Positions 45,380 to 59,400 of a stretch of 64,000 bases of DNA are shown piece after piece (the first letter of the stretch is position 1; each line of letters opens with the position of its first letter). The position numbers were made by a program, and so were the translations under genes. A model generated the notes under the pieces. The model was given only the letters and a program-made list of their open reading frames with translations. It made no database searches and was not told the origin of the DNA. The stretch comes from Telmatactis stephensoni (lineage: Eukaryota > Cnidaria > Anthozoa > Actiniaria > Isophelliidae). The stretch is taken from NCBI GenBank assembly GCA_029948255.1, contig JALIZF010001691.1, positions 372,001 to 436,000 of the forward strand, in the 5' to 3' direction.

Positions 45380-48300
45380 AAAAGGGAAAGAGAGAAATAA
45401 ATTCGCAAAGCAGCCGGATACCATCAAGGTATAAATGTTGGATGCTTCATCGCAACAGATTACAATTAAGTGCACAAACGAAATTCGATCGCATTTTTCC
45501 ATTATAAAAATGAATAAAAGATTTGAAAATCAAATTACTTCAAGTATGAGTCACCGCAAAAAAAAAAAGGAATCATTTCGTAATACCAATTTACATTTAA
45601 CACTTAAAAAATTCTTACGTACATTTAAGCTTTCATTTTGCGAATTTCTGGAAGCAGGTCAGTCGTATAACTATGATATTTAAAATTATGAATAATAATT
45701 AAGCATATTATGTTTAAAAGGTTAAGTCTAAAACCATACCTGTTCGAATCCGATTCAAAAAATCTTCATCTCAAAGAAAAACCGTCAGATTAGACACTTT
45801 CAAATTGCTTAGTCCTTCCTAGTACTCGAGTAATGAGTTCGCTAAACGCGTCTCAGCTGTGAAAACTTGGTAACAATCACAAAGACTAGAAATCTATTTC
45901 TTTTTCCTTTGAATATGTGACCTCGTTAGCCCGAGCAGCTGCGAGTTTAACTGGAAAATGCTTCCTTTTCGGCTGAAAGGAAAAAGAAAAGAGAAAGCTG
46001 TGAAGTTGAAGCTCCAGGAAAATCCTCCCACACAACTGCCTTGGGGAGATTTTTGATAACTCCGACGCAGTAATCTTGATGAAAGTTTTCACTAGAAATT
46101 TTAAGGAAATGGGGCCCTTAGCCTAGCTTTATCGAGAAAGATTAAGCCGCTTATCAGACAAAGCTCAAAATGTAAAAATTCGTGACCAATAAGATAAACC
46201 ACTGATTGTGATAAAAGTATAATCAACAAACTCAACAACACACGCAGATATTTTCGCATTTTTCTAGCAAAACTTTAAAATTTCTGTCTGGACCCATGAT
46301 TAACACCAACTCCTTGGAAATCAGTTAAACATGGAAAAAGAAAACTGGAAAAAAAGAAAAAAGTAAAAAGAAAAATAAACGTGTTAAAATTCAACAGACA
46401 AAAATCTCCCATGGAGTCGTGTTTTGTTCACAATACAGCAGGCTCGTTATTGTACTCTCATTATTAACGAACCGAGTTGTTTTATAATGAGCTCAAACTT
46501 CCAACATATACCACAACTAAGAATATTTTGTGGAAGCAGTAAACCTGACCAAATAGACTGGGTACAGACGTGTTTAGACCAAGAAATTCAAAGTTTGACC
46601 TTCCTAACTATGTTACGAGAAAAAGAATTATACATGTCGCGCGTGATGAGTTTCTGCTAGTAGGCTAGAAGCTGTGAGGCGGGTTGACGTTAGCAGTTTG
46701 TTTGTAAGGATTAGAGTTTTAGAATTAAACGAATTTTTAGAATTTAGGATTAAATTACGTATTTTCGTATATATCAAGTGTATTGCATCTTTAGTGCTTT
46801 TACGGTTCATTTTTGGAAATATATTATCCTTATGAAAGCGGCTCACGTTCAATAGGCAAAATACCGTAAGTTCAATCAGCTATTTGTTATCGGGAAATCC
46901 ATCCATCCATCCAGCATTCATTCATTTATTTATTCGTGCATTTAATCAATCATCTATCCATTCATTTATCCATTCATTTATTCATTCATTCATTTAGTTA
47001 GTAAGTTATTCGTTCTGGTTCAGTCGTTCGGGTGACTTTTCCGTTTCGCTCGTTACATTTAATTAATTTCCGCCACTTTTCCGTTTCTTTCTTTAATTCT
47101 TTCTTTTTACTTCTTTTTATCCTTCCTTGCTTCCCTCTGTTTTTCTTTCTTTGTCCAATTCTATTTATTTTAGTATATTGTCTCACTGTAACAGATAAAA
47201 CACTATGATTTTTTTTAGCGCTCACTTCGTGACGTCACAAATCCAAACGGGACAATTACAAATCAGTCGTTAACAATAAATTTGAGTATCCTTAGGCTTC
47301 ATGCACAAGACAAGTACAGTTGTGTCTCTAGGGGGGTGTCGGGAACTAAAACGTCCCGACTTTCCCATCATCCTTTGTGTCTTTCACGCACCCATGATGC
47401 ATCGCGAACAGCTTTTTTCGATGCTATAGATCTCTGCAAGCCTTTGGCATGAACGACTTAATTTCAGGGTGTTTAATAATGGATTCCTTGTAGCAATAGA
47501 AAGAGAAAAGACTGGGAGGAGAAGTTTGAAGTATCTTTTTCCCAGTTCCCCCTCTTTCCACAGGAAGACCACTGGGGCTTTGCTTTTGTGTTTACATATC
47601 TGCAGAAGATAATTAAGTAGGGTAAAGAGAGCCGACTGAAACTAGGCCTTGGACGCGTATGCCTGGTCAATATTTCCAGGTGTGGGTGTATTGAAAGATA
47701 ACACTTTAAAAGCGTTGTTTTTCGAGCGACACACAGAGTTCAGCAGACGAACGATAGCTTGTTTGCAGACAACAGATGATGAAGATGATAATCTTCGCCC
47801 CTTTCACAATTATTGAATTTTGCCAATGCTTCGTCTAGATTATAGTTTAATTTGTTCAGTATATTTTGAGCTTTTCATCCAAGCGGTTGATTATGATTTT
47901 CGGAAAGGTATCGAGTTCATCTCGGGATATTAGTTCACAACTATGCAAGATGTGCGTTTTGTTTGATATAGTGTATTATTTTTTCTGTGTTAATACTTAG
48001 GTTTTTAAGAAAACATCAATGAAAAGATCAATTACCGAAAATGAGCAAACATGTTTTAATTAGTCGAAAAAAGTTTCAGTAAATTCAATTAATTAACTCA
48101 AACAGCTTTCAAAACGACTGACAAAACATTTACGAATAACAACGTTTTTATATTCATTGTCTATATCATTGGACAAAGCTTTTTCTTTGAATAGAAATTA
48201 TTTCCTATATGTAAATATATTGTACAGAAATGATGTATGCTAGAAAAATATAGGGATTTAGAACTGAAGCAAAGGGAAATTAATAATTGCTTTGAAAACA

Positions 48301-50900
48301 AACATGTCAAGTTTTTATGTGAACTCGATGGCGAGAAAACAGCAGAGAGAGACAATCTACTTGTCTGTCGTTGTTTACATTGAGGGTTTGAATAAGATTT
48401 CTGCATTTTTCTCATTGGTAATAATTGCAGTAATATTTTCCAACTGAAGATTGAAAAGTGCCACGGTTTGAAAATCATCATTTATTTGAATTCTTTGAAT
48501 TTTCAGTGCAGAACAGCGTTAATGAATGTTGAATACCTGTCATTAAGTTAAACTGCAATATGGCGATAAGTCAATCAGTGTTTTAGATGAAATAAAGATT
48601 TGCAAACACATTGAAGATCATATTTGGGATTTCTAGCACTGTTCATCTTCATCCTATTTCTCTTCTTTTTTTTCACAACGGCAAAGCTAGCAGCAAAAAC
48701 TTAACTGAACAAAAAATTGATACTAAATAAGAAAATACAAATATTCTCTCTCGATACAAAATGGTAAGTGTTTTCAATATTTCTTTAAAATGCACCAGTT
48801 TATTACAAAAGTCAGACAGCTTTGAAAAATAACTCAAACTGACAAGTGCGCTTGACACAAAATTGGACACAAAGCAAATAATGTTGAGCGCAAACGTGCA
48901 AAGAGAACATTATAATAGCTAAACACTTCAAACAGAATTTTTACTAGCACGAAATTTAGACTCATAAAAGCCGAAATTGGACAGAATCAAACCTTAATGA
49001 TATCTTGTTCATATCTGGAATGTTTTACAGCATGAAGTTGGGAAAATGAGGCAAAATTGAATACAAACGAATCAAACGATTGTGACCTTTCTCGTGGACC
49101 TTCTGAAAGATGGCTTAGAACAGTTTTAAAAATCCTCTTCAACATCTACATCGGTACACCGTGTCTAGGCTAGTTTACTATATTATTAAAACAATATTAT
49201 AAAACAAAATGAACACACAGCTATGTAAAAGAAGAAGAAGAAGAAAAAAAAAAAGAAAACGAAAAAGGCCTTGAATAATATCAAGCGAACTGGAGCAACA
49301 AACATTTAAGGAGTTTATAAGTAACTACATGAGGGAAGTTTTCTAGAAACTGGCCTAGCAGTTGGCTATACAAAATGACGGAATAATTCTGTCTTCAGAA
49401 ACAGTTTAAATCTTGATATATTTATTCCACTCGACGGCAAATCAGATGTGACAGCTAGCTTCTAAAAGCTTATCTAATGCATCTCTACATTCAAGTGCAT
49501 TCGATCAAAGGTTTTAGCCCACTACTTAATCAGAATACACTATACATTCACAATCACAGTGAATTTTCTTATCTTAGTCGAGTTTTAGGCTTACCTTTAT
49601 AGAATTGCCGTGGTTTTATATGTATAGTGCAACAGACTTCGACAATGAGATGTCCCACACGAAAACAACACGACGACTGGTCACCAGACTTCAGTGACGT
49701 CACTGTTGTTATGGAGACAGTTGAATCGTCGATCTTTTAATGACGTATCACGTATAGCCGTTCACATCAAAAACTAACCAAAATATCCTTCTCTTTTCTA
49801 TTTATTTGATCGAAAAATCGTGTTATTTAGAAGACGAATTAATTAATCTCTTAGCCGTATTATTGTGAGGTGAAATTTCGAGATACAATGAATGTTTAAA
49901 GTATTTGTTATTCTAGGAAGCATGTCATTTTCTGTCAATTATATCTCAATTTTTAATCCATTGGAGTATTCTTCCCTCAGTATGTGTGGGTTAAAGACTA
50001 TTGAAATGCTGTCATGTTTTGGTTGACGGGTGTTTAGATTTTTCAATCGGTTAGGTTTTTCGAAATCTGATTCCAGATGATCCGTAATTCAGCCATATCT
50101 GTTCCTATGTTTCACGCAGTATTTATACCGTTCTATCCTTTTCTTTCTTTTCTTTCTCCAATTCGTTTTCCTACTCCAACCAAGCAAATTTTCAGACAAA
50201 TTTTCAGTGTACATTTTTCACGTTTAGCAACAGATTTGTTAGTTTTCAATTTGGATGTCGTTCGTACATACAAACAAGCAAATTATATTCATTTTAAGCG
50301 AAACATTATGATCGCGATTATTCAGTTTAGGCGAAACATTTGTAGACATTCTATTGTTTATATATACTCGATCGTGATTGGACAATTAGCACGCACGAAA
50401 AATTTTGGATGGCTTTGGTAGCAGTGTCACTGTAATTTTTCTCCTTTTCATTCTTTCTTTCATTTATTTTTTCTCACTTAGCTTGAGTAGCAATTTTGGA
50501 TCATCTTTTTCGTTGATTTTTCTTTGATTGACCAGCCGGTCTGAAGTTTCGTCAGCATTCTACGTTGTCGATTAAGGTTTTTGTTTAAAAGCTGTATATT
50601 CGTTCTTCGCAGGGGGTCTTGAGTATGTGACTCTAGAAGATGAATTGAAGAACGCCATCATTTAATTACGAAAATCAGTGTATAAAAATTGACGGCGGCG
50701 ATTTTGATTTCATTCACATACTTTCCTTCATAGAAAATCGCCTAGAATTTCTATCCCTGGAATTTCCAAAATCCATACGAACTCAGGCAGCCAGTCTGGA
50801 CAGTCTGTGTCCAGTGTTTGTTGATTTCACATCCGCCAATCAAAATTTAAAAGCAAAAAGCAAAAATAAACAGAATTATTATCTAAGGTGTAATATATTA
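45380..50900. other. Intergenic DNA without supported genes
   Basis: It contains ATTC-type simple sequence (46900-47010), a TTTC tract (47085-47150) and a purine tract (49225-49265). Open frames at 46424-46660, 48161-48481 and 50077-50421 have no domain or splice support. Confidence 0.4.
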
Positions 50901-50908
50901 TAAAGATC

Positions 50909-51641
50909 CGGGGGGGGGTACTACCATATGATAAGAATATGTGCCGGTGGATAGGTATGGTTTTTGGCCCTGCTGTCTTAAACATGGTATGCATTTTACC
51001 CAAAATTGTCTTAAACAGGATCTATAATTCTGAAAAGAGATCAGCAAAGCCATATCATGTTTTTGTGTCTTAGATAGGGTACTGTTCTTAAAATAAACAA
51101 AAAAGTGCCTCGCCGTGCGAGATTACTACTGACTTGCTGCAAGAGACCATAATACTAAGAGAGCGAAACTCAGTATTGATGTCTGTGCGATGTTCGTGGC
51201 GCCTATAAGGCTACTTTTAGTAATTTCGCCATCGCGCGCGCAAGGCTCTTAAACAATAGAATTCAAACTGTCCCGTCCGCGCGCACGTCAAAAATCAAAT
51301 TCTATTGGTTGAGGGCCTTGCGCGTGCTATGGCGAAGTTACTAAAAATAGTCTTAGGCGCCACCAAGGGCGCCACGAACATCGCACTGACATCAATACTG
51401 AGTTTCGCTCTCTTAGTATTATGGTCTCTTGCTTGCTGACAAAGTATATTATAGTTGACGGCTCTGTTATCTCTTTTGTAGCCGTTTTTCGTCTCATCAT
51501 GCGACGGGTCGATTTTCTTCTCATTTGTCTTGAATAGGGTAGGAGTTTTTCACTTAGTGTCTTAGATAGGGTCAGGTTTCTAGAGCTTTGGTGGCACACC
51601 CCTATCCAAAAGGGGGCTGAGTACCCCCCCCCCCCCCCCCG
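50909..51641. mobile_element. G-run-ended hAT-like MITE, interrupted by another MITE
   Basis: It starts CGGGGGGGGGG followed by TACTACC and ends AGTACCCC...CCCCG. The 8-bp TAAAGATC is duplicated exactly at 50901-50908 and 51642-51649. Eight-base duplications are typical of hAT elements. Removing the nested 51140-51431 insertion and one copy of its 7-bp duplication leaves about 434 bp, close to the 418-bp element at 56095. Confidence 0.88.
51140..51431. mobile_element. Nested 292-bp MITE (CAAGAGACCATAATACTAAG ends)
   Basis: The terminal inverted repeats run for about 45 bp from CAAGAGACCATAATACTAAG. The 7-bp CTTGCTG flanks both ends (51133-51139 and 51432-51438), and the CA...TG termini fit hAT. 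The insertion sits inside the 50909-51641 element, so it is younger. Confidence 0.88.
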
Positions 51642-51836
51642 TAAAGATCACAATGGGCCGGATCATTTGGTAGTATTTAGAGTGCTTTGATAGAGATCAA
51701 TTTTTGTTATTTTGATCACAATTAATTGCGGTTAATGACCTCAAATGCTGCAATAATTGTACCCTGTTCACAGATTGTCCTTGTGGGACGATAGACTTCT
51801 CGTTAAGATATTTATTTCCCTCTTGAAATAAAGTTA

Positions 51837-51856
51837 TTATTATTATTATTATTAAG
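51837..51856. repeat. Short (ATT)n tract
   Basis: Seven ATT units, possibly the tail of a retroposon, but no polymerase III boxes were found beside it. Confidence 0.6.
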
Positions 51857-52274
51857 ATACTGAAACGGAGTTGTCGCAAGACATTTTCGCAAAGTTGAGT
51901 CGCCCTAAAGAATAGCTATCAGACAGTCCACAAAACAACTGCAATACTTTAGTCAATACGAACAACAGCAAACTATCTATCTGTCGGAAAATCATCTATC
52001 AAATTGAAAATCAGTAAAATTGACCTCGAAATAGAGCACGCATTCTATTGATGCTATAATTGCAGAGTCACACATTCGACCTAACAAAAAAAGAACTGAA
52101 ACTTGTTTTATATAAAAAGGACGTTTATTTCATGGATGAAAAAATGCTAAAAGAACAAGAACGAGTCATTTTTCATGAAGCAATTTATCTATGTATATTT
52201 TACAATTCCTAGACTCCTACGCTCATTTCCAGGCCCCACTTGTTCGTCCATTTTGCTCGTCTTTTACTTTCTTA

Positions 52275-52706
52275 AGCTACGGTAATACGAGCAACAAAAT
52301 CACTCAACTTGTCTCGCAACATTGCTGCGAAACGAGTTGAAGAGCGATGCTGCACGTTTTCCACCCGAAAACAAACTTGTCTCGCAACAAAATAGTTTGC
52401 TGCAAGTTGAGTGAATCCTGACTTCTGATTGGATCAATCACGAACACCAAGGAAGCCATTTCGCAGTTTGCTGCGAGACAAGTTGACTTTGGGGTGGTAA
52501 TACGCGTAACATGAAGTTTTGTTGCAAAAAGTAGAGCGACTGTCTACTTGCTGCAACAGACTTTTTCAACTTGCAGTAAATTAACTATTTTGTTGCGAGA
52601 CAAATTTGTTTTCGGGTGGAAAAACGGGCAGCATCGCTCTTCAACTCGTTTCTCTGCAATGTTGCGAGACAAGTTGAGTGATTTTGTTGCTCGTATTACC
52701 GCACCT
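52275..52706. mobile_element. 432-bp MITE with TTA target duplication
   Basis: The ends AGCTACGGTAATACGAGC and its counterpart AGGTGCGGTAATACGAGC form inverted repeats that continue through CAACAAAATCACTCAACTTG and CTCGCAACATTGC. TTA lies at 52272-52274 and 52707-52709. It is non-coding. The AACTTGTCTCGCAAC word also occurs at 3230-3244. Confidence 0.88.
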
Positions 52707-53405
52707 TTATGGAAATAGTACTGGGAACGAGCGTGATATAAATGTGATTGGTAGATATTTCCTATTGTCGTATTGCTGTCTGTGATTGGTCGATGTTGTA
52801 ATCTGTGATTGGTGAATACCCCAAGTTGGTATTTGCAGCTTGTGATGGGAGGAAATTTCCTATTGATTTTATCATTGTAATTTGAAAGTGCTTATCCAGT
52901 AAAGGCTATCGGGACTTTTTCTTCCTAGTTAGACTTTCTATAGCTGAAAAATATAAATAATAGGAAACCACATTAAACCACATTGATAAAGAAAATATAC
53001 TTAAACTATAGAAAGACGAGTAAGAGAACTTGTTCACAAGAACTAAAACAAGGGATTTCGAGAGTGGTAGGGATTTCCTTTTACAAACACTTTTTACTAA
53101 TCTCCTTTTCATCGTGTTACCTTGACGACGGCGTACGGTTTACTCCCCCGCAAAGCAGTTTAGGTAGAATGCACATCCTTTTGGATGGAAGTGGAGAAAT
53201 CAGATTATGAAACTGAAAAATAAAAGAGACAAAAATAGCAACCCTGAAGAAAAAACACAACTCCTCATATTAAAATTAGGAAACATCTATTATGCCAAGT
53301 TAGGGGTGAAAGTCATTTAGGGGGATATGATCGCTTGCTCCTGTTCTACGACAAAAACTGTTAACCGGCCTTAACTTACAAGAACAGCAACAACAACAAC
53401 CGACT

Positions 53406-53411
53406 TTTATT
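53406..53411 (-). terminator. Poly(A) signal AATAAA of the RhoGEF gene
   Basis: AATAAA on the minus strand, 33 nt past the TAG stop at 53445-53447. This short 3' UTR is supported by position only. Confidence 0.6.
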
Positions 53412-53444
53412 CCTTCCCCCTTAGAAACACCCCAGCAGGGATTC

Positions 53445-56400
53445 CTAACTGACCTGGTTTTCCTTCTCGTCGATAGTTATCCTTCTCCTCTTCGCACGTG
53501 TTGCCACGCCCTCTCCCTCGTAATTTTCTTCCTCACTGTCTGACTCGTCGTATTCTGAGCCAGAGGGTGTGTCTTGCCTGTCAGTCATTGTTTGACGATC
53601 AGAATCTATTCGACCACTTGGTGTTCGAGGATCTTCATTGTCATCATCATCATCATCACTTTCATCATCATTATCATCGCTATTATCTTCATCATGAGGG
53701 ATTGCAGATGTCTCTATGAATCCGTTTTCTGATTGGATTTCATCACTGTTGTCCGTTTCGTCATCAGATGACGAGCGCATTGCATCATGGTCTATATCTT
53801 CTTCGCGGACTTTAAAACCCTCCTGTGATTTCTTAACCTGTTTTTGATTCGCAGTTTTTAACATTGCATCATTCTTTTTCTTCTTGATTTCTTTTCTTAG
53901 AGGATAGAGGCTATCTTTAATGAAAGTCGCTGGACTGATGCAGTCCAAATCCAGCGTCTGGAAAAAGTAAGAAAAAAATCGAAATTTGAAATAGACTGAG
54001 TACAAAAATCCCGACCATCAGATGACGGAGAAACGCAGCCGGGATAAACATTTTGCTTTAAATATCTCCTAGGGAAAAGACAACAAAAGAGCTGCCTCGA
54101 ATACCAAGGCCGACATACATTGGTGTGGTTCGTCCCCTTGTTTATGCATTTGCATTTGCAATTTTCTATGTGAATGGAGCTACATAACATATATATGTTT
54201 TAAGATAAAAATTAAAATAAACAAATAAATAAAAATTATGAGCATTATGGAGTATCAGTGCGAAGAAACTTTGCTCTACAGTAGCCAAACCCGCTATTTT
54301 GAGCTTTCAAAACAATATACAAATATTACCTTTTTCTGGATGCCTTTAGGAGTTCGTGAAATCTTGCTTTTTAGCGCACTTGATCGTTGCAAAGGAGTTT
54401 TTAATTTTCTCTTTTCAAGGGCGCTTTCTCCAAGACTTACTCTTTTCAATGAAGCGCGACATCTTTTTAACGTTCTGTGGAAGAAATAAAGTGAAAAAAA
54501 AAAAAGAAATATGAACACAAAAGAGAGAATTCAAAGTAATGAGAGCCGGAAAAGGAAAGTCGGAGAATCGGGGGGGGGGGGGGGGGGGGGGAAGAAGTCA
54601 CGCGGCATACACTAATCGAGACTCTCCCTACCCCCTTAAAACCTACTCCCCTTTAAACTTACCCCATCGCTTCTTTAATGGCGTTGAACCATGAAGCAGC
54701 CTCGGCTTTGGATTTGGAATACAAGAAAAGCGATTTATCTCGACATGTTATCTACAGAAAAGAGCAATAAAAAGCCAATTAAAAAGTTGATAGCCAGAAC
54801 ACTAGAATAAAATGGAAAAATGAAAAATCTTCAAAATTTCATAAATACAGTTTTCCCGTCATTGCTTAAAGTGTGCGCGCGCTTTACATTTTTTCCTGTA
54901 ATTTATTTGCGTCTCACGCTTCCACGCGCGCACGTGGCATAGTTTTCCCGCCAAATTGATGCCACAGGAACCCCATTTATTACCTTGAACATTGAACCAA
55001 CATCTGCAGATCCATCAGAATCAAGCGAGCTGCCAAACATTTGTTCCAAAACACAATCGTTGAGAGGAAAAACCTTCTGGGAAGAATATGTACTGAAAAG
55101 ATAAACATTTGTGTCTGTATTCTAGAGGCGTCCATGCACTATTCTAGAGGTGTCTATATTCTAGAGGTGTCTGTATTTTAGAGGTGTCTGTATTCTAGAG
55201 GTGTCTGTATTCTAGAGGTGTCCGTATTCTAGAGGTGTCCATATTCTAGAGGTGTCTGTATTCTAGAGGTGTCTGTATTCTAGAGGTGTCTGTATTCTAG
55301 AGGTGTCCGTATTCTAGAGGTGTCTGTATTCTAGAGGTGTCTGTATTCTAGAGGTGTCTGTATTCTAGAGGTGTCTGTATTCTAGAGGTGTCTGTATTCT
55401 AGAGGTGTCTGTATTCTAGAGGTGTCTGTATTCTAGAGGCCGGTGTCTGTATTGGATGTTGTTGTAATCTAATAATAATCACTTTAATTGATTGCTTTAA
55501 TTACCTATGGTCTTTCTCTGATCCATTCTTCTTTGCATAGATAAGAATATCAGAGAAAAGGAAAAACATTCTCTCTTGGGAGCCACGCCTACAAGCCTGC
55601 CGAGGTTTACAAATGTAAGCAAGATGTGCATATTACACCTTTGAAACTATGTTGGTCTGTCCTCCCTGCAAGAGTTGTGTGCAACATTACAGAAAAAAAC
55701 TTGCAGACCATTTAACCACTGTCCAGTTGCCTCAGTTGATTTCCTGAGCCAGTTCAACACTCAGGGTCTTGAGAAAAAATTGAGGTGCTGCCTTTGTATT
55801 TACATCTACAAAGGTTTGATCTTCATGTCTTCTTAGATAAACATTAAACCATAGCCCCATCTCTCCACACTTCACAATTTGCATTGGAAGGATGTTTAAG
55901 ATCCCACACCACTATTTGGGGAGAATAGGCCATGAAGTTGGCGGTGTGTGTGTGGTCTGACCTACTACACTACAGGGTCCACAGTAATTGGCTGCCAAAG
56001 GCGTTGTGGTGTCCCTTCCTTCATTGGAAGGAAAAGCTTCTAAACTAAACTAGACTGAGACAACTTGCAGCTGTTGCAAGCAGTGATGCAGGGCCCCGGG
56101 GGGGGGGGGGGGGGGTACTTAACCAGGATTTGGGTGGGGATGTTCCGCTGGGATCCTAAAACGGTTACCCTGTTTATGACAGAAAAACTCAAAATACCAT
56201 ACCCAGTTTATGACAAAGCATAATAATTGCAGAATGTAATGTACTTATTTGTTTATAATGTAAACGAGTTTCATAACGAGTTTGTTGCGATCGTGATCGG
56301 ACAACGATAAATAAAGCTTTTAGACAGATCGTTGCCGTTGTGGCTAGCTAACGACTAAGGTTGATGAGAAAGCTGCTACCCTGTTCATGACAAGAAGCTC

Positions 56401-59400
56401 AAAAAATTGCAAAAAGGATACCCTGTTTATGACAGGGAACTCGAAAAACCATACCCTGTTCAGCGGATCATCCCCGTATAGTAAATATATGGGAGTACCC
56501 CCCCCCCCCGGGTGCAGGGCTGGGCACAGTCAGTGCAACTTTGTATTGCGTGAAATATTAGAGAAAAAAGTTACAAGGAAATGGCATGTGTCTGCATGGG
56601 AATGTTAGGAGTTCAACGTCACTATACAATCTAGGATAGTACATGATAAACATTCATCTGACAATCAGATCAATCTTCACATGTAGTTTAATTAACAGGA
56701 TAATGGCTAACCTTTAGCAGTTGACCTTCCTTGATAAATAGTCGTCCTAAGCAATAAAAAAATAACATCACTTTATTTACAGCATACAGTACTTACATTT
56801 CTACATACAAAACTAAGCAAGAAAACATAATATTTATCTGTCTAATAGCGGTCCCCATTTTTACATGTAGCACCTTACTGCATGAGGTTGGTTAGCTACA
56901 TGTATGGGATGGACACCACTGTCTGCATGACTATAACCTGTGAAGATGGAGACTTTGCCCAAAAGTCTGTATAAGCAACTTTTAAAAAACCTTTTTGTTA
57001 ATATAATGTTTAGACTATTTTGTAAGCATCGGAGTCAGGAAATCTGCCTTCCTGTTATAACTCTTAAGAAGTGACAATAGTATCCCTGGGTTTCCAATAT
57101 TGTGTTCAAAGATTTTAGAGATTTTGCCGATCTCTCTGGCACAGGATCAGATCATTTTGATTGATCACAATATTCATACCTGGTGCTAGAATTTTTGGTG
57201 CTCCTTCTCCAGTGAAACTTTTCTGGATGCTTAACATCTTTTGAAAGTTTTCATGTTGACGAATATTCTCATTGATGTGTTCTGCTACTTTGGCTATCTC
57301 TTCTGTGGCCTCTGTTGATTACAATTATAATATTCATAAAAAACACATAGCTGGAACTCATTGAAAACATTTTTAATGCCTATTGGTACATCTTTGTACT
57401 TACATTGTATATATTGAGTGGGAGGGCTGGATGGGAATTGTTTGGCCTGAGTTCACAACAGAGTGGAATGATCTCAGCAAGCTTAATAAGGATCATGCAG
57501 AACGACCATTAGAGCCAATTATTTTCTTATCCAGCCCAATCTAACTCAGTCAATAAGCAAATATTTTTATTGTATGGCTTTTTTTACATGCTGGTCTGGA
57601 TCCAGATTTATGAGTTGTGACAGGACGGCACAATTCTGCAGAAGGCTTTTTGTTTTTCATCTATTAGGCTTGTGACCAAATGGTTCTTATAGCTATCTGG
57701 ACTCTTTTTGAGCTGGTAGCACTCATAATATATGCATGTGCCCTGTACTATTTCATGTAAGATAGCATGTGGAGCAAAATATGGGTCATATGATGGAGGT
57801 ACTTTGTAATTCAAATAAATGGCATATCATTTACACTGATTGGTTATTACACTGTACCTTCTAATTTGCTAAAATCAGGATATTCTCTTGGCGTCTTGTT
57901 CAACAAACTTTCAAGAAGCAGTTTATACCTAAGTATACAAAATTTGTATACTTTCATTAAATATAGATTGAAATTTGCACAATACATATATAGGACTGAG
58001 GTCTCAGTAAGATTTGAAGTTGGCACCTCCATGCCAAGGCACTACATATTAACCAGTTACAGTTCCATTATTTGTTGTTAAGGCTGCAGCTGCTTGCTTT
58101 TTTGCAAGGTAACTAACATCAGTATAAGTACTGTACCTTTCAATTTTCTAGATCTGCAAATTGGTTTGACTAAACCAAGAAAACCTTTTTTGGTGGTGAT
58201 GCAAATATCCTTCAAATGATGCTTCATAGTAAGAGCTTTGTTAACATTCAAATTTTCTTCATGTTTTATATGACAGTTAAAATTTAAACAGGCAGAGCAT
58301 AAATATGAGCATATAAGTTAGGTGTGCATGAGTAAAAAAAATCATTAATGCAACATAATTCTCCTATATTCAAGTATTCTAGAATAACTTTTTGGTCACA
58401 GTTCACTTTTTTTGCACTAACGTCTTCATTTTCAACATGTTTACCTTGGTACTCTCTGCACAGGAGTGATAAGCAAAGCCCTTAACGTCAATCCTTTACA
58501 GTCATCTAAGGCTTCTTGTCTGGTAATGAACTGAACAAACTCAGCTGACTTCTTCTCCCATTCCTGAAAAAGTATGATCAGTCCCTGCTAAATATCTGTG
58601 CTGACACCCTATCCATATTTAAATTAATTGATATTGATTACAACCTTTTCTGTTGAGGATCATTACTGACAACTCTTCTGTTGAGGATTATTTAAATAAA
58701 TATATGCTTGAATGGTATAAAATAATTCAGTGACATTTTGATGATTTTTTGAGCAATCTCAAATGGTTCAAAATGGTACATATTGTTAGACTTCCCTACA
58801 TGGTATTAAATACATTTCTGGACATCAACCACACTCCAGCTGGATGGAGTATATAAAGGATAAACCTATTAAATATATTTGAAGAGACTGCGCATGCCCT
58901 GCAAAATCATTGTAGGTGTGTTTTGATTGATCAAAAGTCAACTACGTACTACTACTGCTAGATATAACATGAAGAAATATGAGTCAGGGAGAATTAACCG
59001 GCCCATATTTGATATGCATTGATTTCATGCTGCATATGATGTTTTTGCACTGATATCTTCATTACTTATCTTACCGTCAAAGTATTGCTTGCTCGTTCAA
59101 AGTTGTTAGCATAGGTACTGTATAACTTGATAAAGGGTGCCATTGCAAGGAATGCATCACCTACACCTAAAGTCTCCATGTGACTGAGTAGTTCCCTGTT
59201 GATAGCTTGTATTCCTTCAATATTGGAGAATATAGTGTTTATGGCACTTGTGGGGATTAATTTGGCCTTTCGCAGTTCTTCCAAAAACACCTAAGAATTG
59301 ATGGAAGTATAGAAACTGCTGAGAGGATATTTTTGAAAAATATTGAGAAAAAAGGACTCAATGTTGTCTTATGAGGGGGGTGCACACCCTCGGCACCCCT

